22,269 bases of DNA from RYN-417 sp043743105 (GCA_043743105.1 JAYTXD010000027.1:1-22269), one strand, 5' to 3'; counted from the first letter of the stretch, positions 15,786-21,627 are shown. Numbers and translations are program-made. Notes: generated by a model from the letters alone, not told the origin.

Positions 15786-15825
15786 ATATAAAAAGACCCA
15801 GACTTTCGTCTGGGTCTTTTTATAT
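15786..15825. terminator. strong two-way terminator, 18-bp perfect stem (copy 1 of a pair)
   Basis: Arms 15786-15803 and 15808-15825 pair perfectly around a 4-base loop; the core is AAAAAGACCCAGAC and its complement, giving T-tracts on both strands. It ends the plus-strand oxidase operon. On the minus strand it begins in the CCA end of a truncated tRNA-Val copy, just as its twin at 15965-16004 begins in the CCA of the intact tRNA-Val. Confidence 0.85.
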
Positions 15826-15845
15826 GGTGGGTGATGAGGGACTCG
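15825..15845 (-). pseudogene. truncated tRNA-Val copy (3' end only)
   Basis: These 21 bases are identical to 16003-16023, the 3' end of the intact tRNA-Val: CCA, acceptor strand and part of the T-stem. The match stops at the base before the T-loop. The rest of the tRNA is missing and replaced by the multi-hairpin region 15838-15950. The copies lie 178 bp apart in the same orientation. Confidence 0.8.
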
Positions 15846-15950
15846 CCTCGCCGGCAAATCAAAATTAGATTTGCTTACGGCGACCCCAAATCCAATTGGT
15901 TTGGGGCTACGGGGCGGGGTATGCCCTCTGGGCATACCCGTTCGAGTCCC
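15838..15950. repeat. cloverleaf-like multi-hairpin element next to tRNA-Val
   Basis: An outer stem pairs GGGACTCG (15838-15845) with CGAGTCCC (15943-15950). It encloses three perfect hairpins. The first is 15849-15882, with nested CGCCG/CGGCG and GCAAATC/GATTTGC stems. The second is 15884-15906, CCCCAAA/TTTGGGG. The third is 15917-15939, a 10-bp GGGTATGCCC stem with loop TCT. The right end (GTTCGAGTCCC) resembles a plus-strand tRNA T-arm. There is no believable gene. It could be a structured RNA, a decayed tRNA remade by palindromes, or a small mobile element. Confidence 0.6.
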
Positions 15951-15964
15951 AGCATGACGCCATA

Positions 15965-16004
15965 CACAGAAAAGACCCAGACTTACGCCTGGGTCTTTTC
16001 TGTG
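15965..16004 (-). terminator. tRNA-Val terminator, 16-bp stem (copy 2 of a pair)
   Basis: Arms 15965-15980 and 15989-16004 pair around an 8-base loop (core AAAAGACCCAG). On the minus strand the stem begins with the last bases of the tRNA-Val CCA end. It closes the tRNA-Leu(GAG)-tRNA-Val transcript. It has T-tracts on both strands. Confidence 0.85.
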
Positions 16005-16079
16005 GTGGGTGATGAGGGACTCGAACCCCCGACCCTCTCGGTGTAAACGAGATGCTCTAGCCAACTGAGCTAATCACCC
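16003..16079 (-). tRNA. tRNA-Val (anticodon TAC)
   Basis: The minus strand folds into a 77-base class I tRNA including CCA. Acceptor GGGTGAT pairs with ATCACCC; D-arm AGCTCAGTTGGCTAGAGC; anticodon stem TCTCG/CGAGA with loop TTTACAC gives TAC; T-loop TTCGAGT is canonical. It lies behind tRNA-Leu(GAG), probably on one transcript, and is followed at once by a terminator. Confidence 0.95.
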
Positions 16080-16087
16080 TAGTATGT

Positions 16088-16113
16088 CTGGTGCGCGAGA
16101 GAGGACTTGAACC
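16088..16113 (-). pseudogene. truncated tRNA-Leu(GAG) copy (3' end only)
   Basis: These 26 bases are identical to 16177-16202, the 3' end of the intact tRNA-Leu(GAG): CCA, acceptor strand, and T-arm through GGTTCAA. The spacing between the copies is 89 bp, same orientation. Upstream on the minus strand the rest of the tRNA is replaced by a hairpin (16117-16135) and unrelated sequence. It lies between tRNA-Leu and tRNA-Val and would be part of their joint transcript. Confidence 0.8.
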
Positions 16114-16116
16114 GGA

Positions 16117-16135
16117 AGAAGCCCTGTGGGCTTCT
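16117..16135. repeat. perfect hairpin with 3-base loop beside the tRNA-Leu fragment
   Basis: AGAAGCCC-TGT-GGGCTTCT is an 8-bp perfect stem with a three-base apex. It resembles in form, not in outer sequence, the hairpins next to the tRNA-Val and tRNA-Gly fragments, all of which close with GCC-NNN-GGC. Confidence 0.6.
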
Positions 16136-16177
16136 GAGTACACTCTCATTGGCATCTAAATTGTTAATTTTTGTACC

Positions 16178-16261
16178 TGGTGCGCGAGAGAGGACTTGAA
16201 CCTCCACACCTTGCGGCGACAGCCCCTCAGACTGTTGCGTCTACCATTTCGCCACTCGCGC
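16178..16261 (-). tRNA. tRNA-Leu (anticodon GAG)
   Basis: The minus strand folds into a class II tRNA of 84 bases with encoded CCA. Acceptor GCGCGAG pairs with CTCGCGC; the anticodon stem ACAGT/GCTGT with loop CTGAGGG gives GAG; a short variable arm (CCGCAAGG) and a TTCAAGT T-loop follow. It has its own promoter and leads the tRNA-Leu-tRNA-Val transcript. Confidence 0.95.
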
Positions 16262-16288
16262 CTAAAGGGGACTTGCAGAACAGATGAC

Positions 16289-16317
16289 ATTTTACTGTTT
16301 TTGGCGCATTTTCGCAA
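16289..16317 (-). promoter_or_regulatory. promoter of tRNA-Leu(GAG)
   Basis: On the minus strand TTGCGA (16317-16312), 17-base spacer, TAAAAT (16294-16289), about 28 bases before the mature tRNA 5' end. It is divergent from the stomatin gene. Confidence 0.65.
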
Positions 16318-16385
16318 GTTTCGCTTGGCCAGTGTACATTTGTAAGTTTTCAACTACAATAGGAAGAGTAACTGAAGGAGTGTAT

Positions 16386-17150
16386 ATGCCAGCTATCATT
16401 GTTCTATTTATACTATCAATTATATTTGTGGTTATCCCCGGAGTGCGGATCATTAACCAGTATGAGCGCGGAGTTATATTCCGACTCGGTAAGGTACGGG
16501 GCGGCGTTATGCAGCCTGGTCTACGTATACTTATACCTATTGTAGATAAACTGCGTAAGGTAAGTTTACGAACGATCACGTTGCCAATTGAGGCCCAAAA
16601 GATTATTACTCGTGATAACGTTTCTATAGATGTAGCGGCAGTTGCTTACTATCAAATTGTTGACCCCATTAAAGCCATTGTAGAGATCGAAAACGTTGTT
16701 GCGGCTACTTATCAGATTGCCCAAACGACTGTACGTAACGTGGTTGGCCAGACCACTCTTGACCACGTATTAAGTGAAACAACTACATTAAACGAAAAAG
16801 TAAAAGCTATTTTGGACGTCGCCACCGAAAAATGGGGCATTTATGTTAGCAACGTCGAGCTAAAAGATATCCAGCTACCAGATAGCATGCAAAGAGCAAT
16901 GGCCAAAGAAGCCGAAGCTGAGCGTGAAAAGCGGGCCAAGATTATTGCCGCCGAAGGTGAGGCGTTGAGCGCGCAGAAGCTAGGAGATGCTGCTGACATC
17001 ATCGCCCTACATCCAATTGCGCTCCAGTTGCGTAATCTACAAGTTTTAAGTGAAATAGCGGTGGAAAAAAATTCAACCATCATTTTCCCTAGCCAGTTCA
17101 TGGATACGGTCGATAGTATCAAGAACTTCATGGCTAAAGAAAAAGTTTAA
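16386..17150 (+). CDS. stomatin/slipin-like SPFH (band 7) membrane protein
   Basis: SPFH proteins are single-helix membrane proteins that assemble into large rings and organise membrane domains, often working with proteases. The 254-aa protein has one N-terminal helix (PAIIVLFILSIIFVVIPGV), then the SPFH domain (about residues 20-175: YERGVIFRLGKVRGGVMQPG, RTITLPIEAQKIITRDNVSI, VELKDIQLPDSMQRAMAKEA), then a charged coiled coil and a short C-terminal segment. The start is fixed by AAGGAG at 16375-16380, five bases before the ATG; the frame upstream to 16284 is not used. Slipins are usually next to an nfeD gene; none is present here. Confidence 0.92.
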   Translation: MPAIIVLFILSIIFVVIPGVRIINQYERGVIFRLGKVRGGVMQPGLRILIPIVDKLRKVSLRTITLPIEAQKIITRDNVSIDVAAVAYYQIVDPIKAIVEIENVVAATYQIAQTTVRNVVGQTTLDHVLSETTTLNEKVKAILDVATEKWGIYVSNVELKDIQLPDSMQRAMAKEAEAEREKRAKIIAAEGEALSAQKLGDAADIIALHPIALQLRNLQVLSEIAVEKNSTIIFPSQFMDTVDSIKNFMAKEKV

Positions 17151-17224
17151 CGTGCAGCCCAATAGACTAACGGAGATGTACATTTGTGCAGCATAGAACC
17201 CTAATATACTACCATCCCGAACCC

Positions 17225-17305
17225 GAACTAAAATAACAGATTGAAAATTAAAAAGTTACAGAAAATATATTTTTTGGAACTTTTGGTATCTGTTGATAAT
17301 TTTGG
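17225..17305 (-). repeat. tRNA-flanking hairpin repeat, copy A
   Basis: This copy matches copy B (18077-18158) in the same orientation, 852 bp away. The first 23 bases (17225-17247) are identical in both, as is GTATCTGT at the other end (17286-17293). The outer ends pair (AACAGAT with ATCTGTT), and an inner hairpin pairs AAAAGTT (17251-17257) with AACTTTT (17278-17284). Unlike copy B there is no intact tRNA beside it, only a GGGCCCACCA-like end on the minus strand. The last codons of the toxin gene lie inside it. Confidence 0.7.
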
Positions 17306-17600
17306 TGGGCCCTAGCAGGGGAGTTCGGACTCTTAAATTATTTAAAAAGCTGACTGTGCGTACACCAATATGGGTGAACAGAGCCGTTTGGTCGTCCGCT
17401 AAATAGTAGATTGCGCGGTAATCACCAGTAATGTCAATGCTGTAGCTACCTCTATAAGGAGTATTAAGTGCGTGATTTCTAAGAATATTGTCGAGTGGAT
17501 CTTTACTGAAAACAGTAATACGCTCGACCATCTTCGCTTTTATCTTTGGGGAAAGTTTGCTGGCCATTTTGTCAAAGCGTTTGTGGAAGACAACATTCAT
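17256..17600 (-). CDS. relE: RelE/YafQ-family toxin, with extended C-terminus
   Basis: RelE-type toxins cut mRNA on the ribosome. The 114-aa protein shows the family fold: FHKRFDKMASKLSPKIKAKM, DPLDNILRNHALNTPYRGSY, and the strand pair SIDITGDYRAIYYL...ALFTHIG. Relatives normally end a few residues after HIGTH. Here HIGVRTVSF is followed by about 28 basic residues that run into the repeat at 17225-17305 and stop within its hairpin. The tail is therefore probably acquired and not part of the catalytic fold. The start overlaps the antitoxin stop by 4 bases (ATGA). Whether the toxin is still active cannot be told. Confidence 0.85.
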   Translation of the reverse strand: MNVVFHKRFDKMASKLSPKIKAKMVERITVFSKDPLDNILRNHALNTPYRGSYSIDITGDYRAIYYLADDQTALFTHIGVRTVSFLNNLRVRTPLLGPTKIINRYQKFQKIYFL

Positions 17601-17884
17601 AATGATTTAAGATAGTCTGTCACTTCACTGGGTTTAGAGATGACCTTTGATATGTTCTTATCTATCTTGTAGTCAGCGATTGCTTCACCTAGCTCCTTCT
17701 CTATTTCTAACCTGAGCCTAGGAAAAGCAGAAACCGTTAATGAACGACTCCGTACAAACTCTTTTAAGTTCGCCGCGATAATAGTAGTTAGGGGTACTCC
17801 GATCTCGTCAGCCAAGTCTTGCGCTTCACGCTTTAAGGCTTTGTTTACTTTGATATTGATAATGGCTTCATCTGTTGTATCCAT
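17597..17884 (-). CDS. relB: RelB/DinJ-family antitoxin
   Basis: The 95-aa protein has an N-terminal ribbon-helix-helix DNA-binding segment (AIINIKVNKALKREAQDLAD, then EIGVPLTTIIAANLKEFV), typical of RelB/DinJ, and a C-terminal part that would wrap the toxin. It is coupled to relE by an ATGA overlap. The promoter and a symmetrical operator lie directly before its ATG, matching the usual autorepression of such pairs. The promoter spacing suggests a leaderless mRNA. Confidence 0.88.
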   Translation of the reverse strand: MDTTDEAIINIKVNKALKREAQDLADEIGVPLTTIIAANLKEFVRSRSLTVSAFPRLRLEIEKELGEAIADYKIDKNISKVISKPSEVTDYLKSL

Positions 17885-17908
17885 ATACCTTAGTATATAC
17901 GAAGGTAT
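17885..17908 (-). promoter_or_regulatory. relBE operator and -10 box
   Basis: ATACCTT (17885-17891) and AAGGTAT (17902-17908) are perfect inverted arms around a 10-base centre with the palindrome GTATATAC. On the minus strand a -10 box TATACT (17897-17892) lies between the arms and ends 7 bases before the relB ATG. Binding by a ribbon-helix-helix dimer here would block the promoter. The -35 (TTAAAT) is weak. Confidence 0.6.
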
Positions 17909-17935
17909 AAATTAATTTAACTCTCGTATCCGCTC

Positions 17936-18053
17936 AACTCGGGCTTACACAAAATAGTGTGCCGACCTGGGACTTATTCGGCTGTAGTAAAAAACAGTTT
18001 TTTACCCAGGCGAGCAGTATCAGACGGCTCGGTAGTTTACGTAAGCCCGAGTT
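17936..18053. repeat. multi-hairpin palindromic element between relB and tRNA-Phe
   Basis: Outer arms AACTCGGGCTTAC (17936-17948) and its exact complement (18041-18053) enclose 92 bases that form further stems: CCTGGG/CCCAGG, GTAAAAAAC/GTTTTTTAC in tight opposition, GCCGA/TCGGC and CGAGC/GCTCG (not all can form at once). No believable gene is present. The architecture (long outer stem, several inner hairpins) resembles the element beside tRNA-Val. Confidence 0.6.
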
Positions 18054-18076
18054 TATTCTCACGCCATCCCAGACTT

Positions 18077-18158
18077 GAACTAAAATAACAGATTGAAAAC
18101 AAAAACAGTTCAAGAAAAAATAAATTCTTGAACTGTTAGTATCTGTCGGTATGCTTGG
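18077..18158 (-). repeat. tRNA-flanking hairpin repeat, copy B (holds the tRNA-Phe terminator)
   Basis: This copy directly follows tRNA-Phe and overlaps its CCA. It shares the 23 identical bases 18077-18099 with copy A, plus GTATCTGT at 18139-18146. The inner hairpin is a perfect 13-bp stem (18104-18116 with 18125-18137, core AACAGTTCAAGAA), followed on the minus strand by TTTGTTTT, so it works as the tRNA-Phe terminator. Just beyond, the minus strand reads AGTTCAAGTCTGGGA, close to the tRNA-Phe T-arm AGTTCGAGTCTGGGA. Confidence 0.75.
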
Positions 18159-18231
18159 TGGCTCCTCCCAGACTCGAACTGGGGACACGCGGCTCTTCAG
18201 GCCGCTGCTCTACCAACTGAGCTAAAGAGCC
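18156..18231 (-). tRNA. tRNA-Phe (anticodon GAA)
   Basis: The minus strand folds into a 76-base tRNA with encoded CCA. Acceptor GGCTCTT pairs with AGGAGCC (one G-T), anticodon stem GCGGC/GCCGC with loop CTGAAGA gives GAA, and the T-loop is TTCGAGT. It has a near-consensus promoter and a strong terminator. Confidence 0.95.
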
Positions 18232-18246
18232 GGGTAAGACTCGGGT

Positions 18247-18275
18247 ATTATATAGGGGTCACTATTGTTTTTCAA
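18247..18275 (-). promoter_or_regulatory. promoter of tRNA-Phe
   Basis: On the minus strand TTGAAA (18275-18270), a 17-base spacer and consensus TATAAT (18252-18247), 15 bases before the mature 5' end of the tRNA. Confidence 0.75.
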
Positions 18276-18328
18276 GCTATTTGACGGTTACTACAATTAT
18301 TTCAAACAAACATAAGCGGAGAGAGCAA

Positions 18329-19699
18329 CTAAGCTTCGGGTGTAGTACCCTCGCTTTTCGTTCCAGTGGGCATATCTTTCGTAAATGGCAATTCCACCAC
18401 GAACTCTGTACCAGCACCAATTATGCTACTTACACTTATACGTCCGCCCATTTTTTCTACATACTGTTTTATGATCCAAAGCCCAAGCCCTGTACCTGGT
18501 ATGCCTTCGGTATGCTCGTTTTTTATCCGGTAAAAACGTTGGAACAAGCGATCACGTTCCGCCTCCGTCATGCCATGACCGGTGTCGCGAACTGATGTTA
18601 TAAGTCGACTGTTTTCACTGCGATGCGTAACAGTTACGCTACCGCTCGCGGTGTATTTAACTGCATTGTCTATAAGGTTGGTCATGATTTCTTGTACTCG
18701 TCCGGCGTCGGCAAATACCACATGCGCGCCTTCAGGTACATAGCTAAGTTGCAAACCTTTTGTGGTTGCTGGCATAGAGTAGTTTTTGACGAGTGTTTCA
18801 ATAATTGCCTTAATATCAACATTTTGCATATCAAAGTTAATGCGACCCTGTTCAATCCTGCCTACATTTAGTAAATCTTGGACTAAGTTATTCAGCCGTT
18901 CGGTTTGTAGTAGTGCTACGTTAAGTGGCTCTTTAAGTTCTAGGCTTGTCTGTCCATACGTATCGTCCAGAATGTTTGCTAGGTTCCCTTTAATTATAGA
19001 CATAGGCGCTTTCAGCTCGTGTGTGGCTACAGAAAGGAAATCGCCCATTGTTTGGTTTACTTCTTTTTGACGCCTTAGAAGATCGGCATATCCGACGAAA
19101 CGTAAATGATGGAAAAGCAGAGCGATAATAATGGCTGCGGTTATTGCGGTGAGTTCAAACGACGTGAGCAGGGTTTTGGCAATAAGTTCTTCTGTATCGG
19201 AAGTCAGTACATCGGTACTAACTGCGGCTTCGACTTTTGTAGAGTTGGCCGCTAGCAAGGGCGTAATAACGTTCCAACCTTTTGCTTCTCCGTTGTCAGT
19301 TTGTCTGTCGATACGCTTTGCTGCTGAGCGCGCACGGCTAAAGATAATCGAAAGTTGCAAACTATCATTTTGAGCGAGGGTTACAGGTGCATCGTCGGTA
19401 CGTGCAACTATTTTGTAGTTGTCATTTTCCGTTACCGCTACATAAATGCTCCCGATCGTTGGCTGATGTTCTTTCATGGATTTTAAAATTGCAGTAGTAT
19501 CGGTGTACTTTTTACTTTCGATACTGGTACGGATACCTTCGGCTATCATGGTGTTCACCGTGTCGGTATTGCTGCGTGCGTTGCGATTTGTGTTGTTGTG
19601 AATTCTATTTGTTATGAAAAGCGTGTTTCCCGCGAATAACAATGGAATAGCAATTATAATACAGATCGAATAAATAACTTCACGTCGTTCTCGGCTCAC
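18329..19699 (-). CDS. sensor histidine kinase, two-helix membrane type
   Basis: A 456-aa sensor kinase. Order: N-terminal helix (VIYSICIIIAIPLLFAGNTL), extracytoplasmic sensor of about 145 residues, second helix near 180-197 (LTAITAAIIIALLFHHL), HisKA with phospho-acceptor His227 in FLSVATHELKAPM, and HATPase with N-box EIMTNLIDNAVKYT (near 340), G1 VRDTGHGM, F-box LFQRFYR and G2 GTGLGLWI. All key motifs are intact, so it should autophosphorylate. No response regulator is in the window, so it is orphan here. It starts with GTG within the stop codon of the surface-protein gene (GTGA), which makes translational coupling and a joint function likely. Confidence 0.92.
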   Translation of the reverse strand: MSRERREVIYSICIIIAIPLLFAGNTLFITNRIHNNTNRNARSNTDTVNTMIAEGIRTSIESKKYTDTTAILKSMKEHQPTIGSIYVAVTENDNYKIVARTDDAPVTLAQNDSLQLSIIFSRARSAAKRIDRQTDNGEAKGWNVITPLLAANSTKVEAAVSTDVLTSDTEELIAKTLLTSFELTAITAAIIIALLFHHLRFVGYADLLRRQKEVNQTMGDFLSVATHELKAPMSIIKGNLANILDDTYGQTSLELKEPLNVALLQTERLNNLVQDLLNVGRIEQGRINFDMQNVDIKAIIETLVKNYSMPATTKGLQLSYVPEGAHVVFADAGRVQEIMTNLIDNAVKYTASGSVTVTHRSENSRLITSVRDTGHGMTEAERDRLFQRFYRIKNEHTEGIPGTGLGLWIIKQYVEKMGGRISVSSIIGAGTEFVVELPFTKDMPTGTKSEGTTPEA

Positions 19700-21444
19700 G
19701 TAAGCGTCTCTGTATGAGTAGGCTCTTCTGGCGTAGGTATGATAGTAGGGGGCTCTATAGACGTAGAGACTGGCTCAGGCGCATAATTATTAGGCTCAGG
19801 AGTAGTATTAGCGGGCATGTTTGCTATTGGGCTACTGTCGTCAGCGACCGTTGCAGGTGGAGGCGACTGTTCTTGTGGCGTAATGACTTGTGTGACATCT
19901 ACTGGAGCCTTTTTTCTATGATTTTTTCTAATTAACACGAAACCTACGATACCGAGCATACTGGTAGTAAGCATTACGATAGCGCCAAAGTACAAGATGA
20001 TGGACTTGTTATTGTCTTTGGTGGTAGGTTGAATGATGCTCAGTTTTAGGCTGTAACTGTTAGGGTTTGCTGCACTCGCTTCGGCTTTAGCTATCGCAAA
20101 ATCAAGTACTGATGACCGTTCATACGTGCCATCGCCTTTATTAGTAACTGCATAGACTTCGTGATTACCAGGTTGCAATGGGTCTTCGAGTGCGTAGTTC
20201 CAGTCGCCGTTTCCATCCGACTCAGTGCTAAGCACTAAAGGCTCTGAATAAACGTATAGCAATACCACCGTCTTACGTTTAGCTTTACCTTTAAACTTTA
20301 GTCTAACCGTACTCCCTGTAGTGAAATTCTCTAGCTTTTGTACAGACGTATCTTTTGTAACTGGCTGTTTTTTGACGTCAGTAGGCGCAACAGGTACAAA
20401 ACTACTTGGTAATACATGATTCCTACTTACAAAACATTGATTCATTGCTTCAAATTCAGCCGCGGTAGGTCGTGACAGCCCGGAGCTGATTGCTTTATAT
20501 CGTACATCACCGAGCTTCAGAAGTACGCAGTCTTTTACTGGCTTTTCGGCTTCAATAGATGCTGCTGAGGCCGCCGCAATTGTTGCTTCAGAGGGAGCGG
20601 TGGTCGTAGGTGCAAGTGGTGTGGTCGTAGCACCTGGAGTAGACGTTGTTGAAGTTCCGGTCGGTGTCCCGCCATTCGTAGGCGTTGGTGCATTAGGAAC
20701 TGTAGCGATTGGTGCAGGGGCTGGAGTAGCGGTTTGGGCCTGTATAGTGATAGGAATGGTAATTGACTTATTAAAGCCTGCATATGATGCATATACATTG
20801 ATTGAGCCTGTGCCAGCAACTGGTCCCGTCGAAAATTTTAATATGGCTGTTCCGTCAAGTGGAGTAATAGAACCTATGGTCGTTGTCTTATGATGGAAGT
20901 ATGTAAATTGTGATTCATCTGTTGCTGGTATAGCAGTGGAGCTGAGATATGCACTAAGGTTGAAATTGATAACTTGATTGGTGAGCCCTTGGAAGCTTGC
21001 AGGTGTAGAACCGGCATTTAAAACAGGGGCAACAGCTGCAGCACCAGTAGTAATATTTGTGCTAACAGGCGGAATCGAGCATATTGTACTATCAGTAAAA
21101 TATATATCTACACTCACACTGTGCGAACCAGGGTTTGTATACTGAGTGTTCCACGTCATTTGCCACTGCGGATTGGTGCCTACCTGCACGCCTCTGCCTA
21201 AAATGAGCCCATCAATTTTAAAGATAACATCTTGAATAGTCGTTACTGAAGTCGTTAAATTTAAGCTAATTGGGCTGTTGCCGTTTGGCATAGTACTTGG
21301 CACTAACAGATTGTAGCCGGTCTGACACACAGTAGATGTCAGCGCCACTATTTTTGGATTAGTGCGCATTAATATAACCGTGCCGCTAATGGCTAATAAT
21401 AATACGATTAACAGGTGACGAATGATTTTGATTTTAGTGGCCAT
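19696..21444 (-). CDS. large surface protein with Ig-like regions, membrane-anchored at both ends
   Basis: I recognise no exact family for the whole 582 aa. It has an N-terminal signal or anchor helix (HLLIVLLLAISGTVILM), a beta-rich Ig-like region to about residue 230 (FKIDGLILGRGVQVG, WNTQYTNPGSHSVSVDIYF), and a Thr/Pro/Ala linker (about 233-300). Next come a Cys-containing segment (CVLLKLGDVRYKAISSGLSR ... MNQCF) and a second Ig-like region with LSTESDGNGDWNYALEDPLQ. A membrane helix (about 478-503, YFGAIVMLTTSMLGIVGFVL) precedes a basic stop and a Pro-rich cytoplasmic tail of about 75 residues. It is encoded directly before, and overlapping, the histidine kinase, so it may be the outer ligand-binding partner of that sensor. 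Role otherwise unknown. Confidence 0.8.
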   Translation of the reverse strand: MATKIKIIRHLLIVLLLAISGTVILMRTNPKIVALTSTVCQTGYNLLVPSTMPNGNSPISLNLTTSVTTIQDVIFKIDGLILGRGVQVGTNPQWQMTWNTQYTNPGSHSVSVDIYFTDSTICSIPPVSTNITTGAAAVAPVLNAGSTPASFQGLTNQVINFNLSAYLSSTAIPATDESQFTYFHHKTTTIGSITPLDGTAILKFSTGPVAGTGSINVYASYAGFNKSITIPITIQAQTATPAPAPIATVPNAPTPTNGGTPTGTSTTSTPGATTTPLAPTTTAPSEATIAAASAASIEAEKPVKDCVLLKLGDVRYKAISSGLSRPTAAEFEAMNQCFVSRNHVLPSSFVPVAPTDVKKQPVTKDTSVQKLENFTTGSTVRLKFKGKAKRKTVVLLYVYSEPLVLSTESDGNGDWNYALEDPLQPGNHEVYAVTNKGDGTYERSSVLDFAIAKAEASAANPNSYSLKLSIIQPTTKDNNKSIILYFGAIVMLTTSMLGIVGFVLIRKNHRKKAPVDVTQVITPQEQSPPPATVADDSSPIANMPANTTPEPNNYAPEPVSTSIEPPTIIPTPEEPTHTETLT

Positions 21445-21469
21445 AGTTTTTAGGCTTTATGCTTATTCT

Positions 21470-21478
21470 TTAATACCA
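21470..21478 (-). promoter_or_regulatory. candidate extended -10 promoter of the surface protein-kinase operon
   Basis: On the minus strand TGG-TATTAA, about 25 bases before the ATG at 21444. No convincing -35. It is divergent from the tRNA-Gly promoter. Confidence 0.35.
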
Positions 21479-21520
21479 TAGCACGAACGTTGCATTACTT
21501 AAAGCTAACTTTTAGTAACC

Positions 21521-21550
21521 TTGCATATATTGCAGTGCATAGGGTATAAT
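21521..21550 (+). promoter_or_regulatory. promoter of the tRNA-Gly locus
   Basis: TTGCAT (21521-21526), 18-base spacer, consensus TATAAT (21545-21550). It lies 27 bases before the truncated tRNA-Gly copy and about 200 before the intact gene. I see no second promoter between them, so the truncated copy is probably transcribed as the leader of the intact tRNA. Confidence 0.7.
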
Positions 21551-21577
21551 CTCAATCCGTTAGCTAATGCACTGTTT

Positions 21578-21602
21578 GCGGGTTTAGCTCAGTTGTTTAG
21601 AG
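21578..21602 (+). pseudogene. truncated tRNA-Gly copy (5' half only)
   Basis: These 25 bases are identical to 21748-21772, the 5' acceptor strand and D-arm of the intact tRNA-Gly, 170 bp downstream. The match stops at the D-arm/anticodon-arm junction, where an 11-bp hairpin begins. The 3' half of the tRNA is missing. It is placed behind the promoter as if it were the original tRNA gene. Confidence 0.85.
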
Positions 21603-21627
21603 TGCGAAATGCCAGTGGCATTTCGCA
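21603..21627 (+). repeat. perfect hairpin fused to the tRNA-Gly 5' half
   Basis: An 11-bp perfect stem TGCGAAATGCC with loop AGT, placed where the anticodon arm should be. Further pairings follow up to 21715: GGAG-CAAC with GTTGCTCC around CTTGAAAAC/GTTTTCAAAG, then GGCC/GGCC and TACTTG/CAAGTA. The stretch 21628-21747 holds no gene I can recognise. Confidence 0.6.

Noticed and set aside
15825..15960. An intron-containing tRNA between the tRNA-Val fragment and the T-arm-like sequence
   Set aside because: The two tRNA-like ends lie on opposite strands and no 5' acceptor strand or anticodon arm can be found, so no spliced tRNA can be formed.
15729..16064. A 111-aa minus-strand open frame over the tRNA-Val region
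   Set aside because: It runs through the tRNA-Val gene, both terminators and the hairpin element; the sequence (for example GRGFESLITHH) is the typical false translation of a tRNA.
16284..16385. Upstream start of the stomatin gene at 16284
   Set aside because: The extra 34 residues overlap the tRNA-Leu(GAG) promoter region and lack a ribosome binding site, whereas 16386 has AAGGAG at ideal spacing.
17934..18188. An 84-aa minus-strand open frame
   Set aside because: It spans the tRNA-Phe 3' end, its terminator and a palindromic element, and has no protein-like features.
20535..20893. Open frames on both strands inside the surface-protein gene
   Set aside because: They are shadows of the repetitive Thr/Pro/Ala linker (biased codons leave other frames open).
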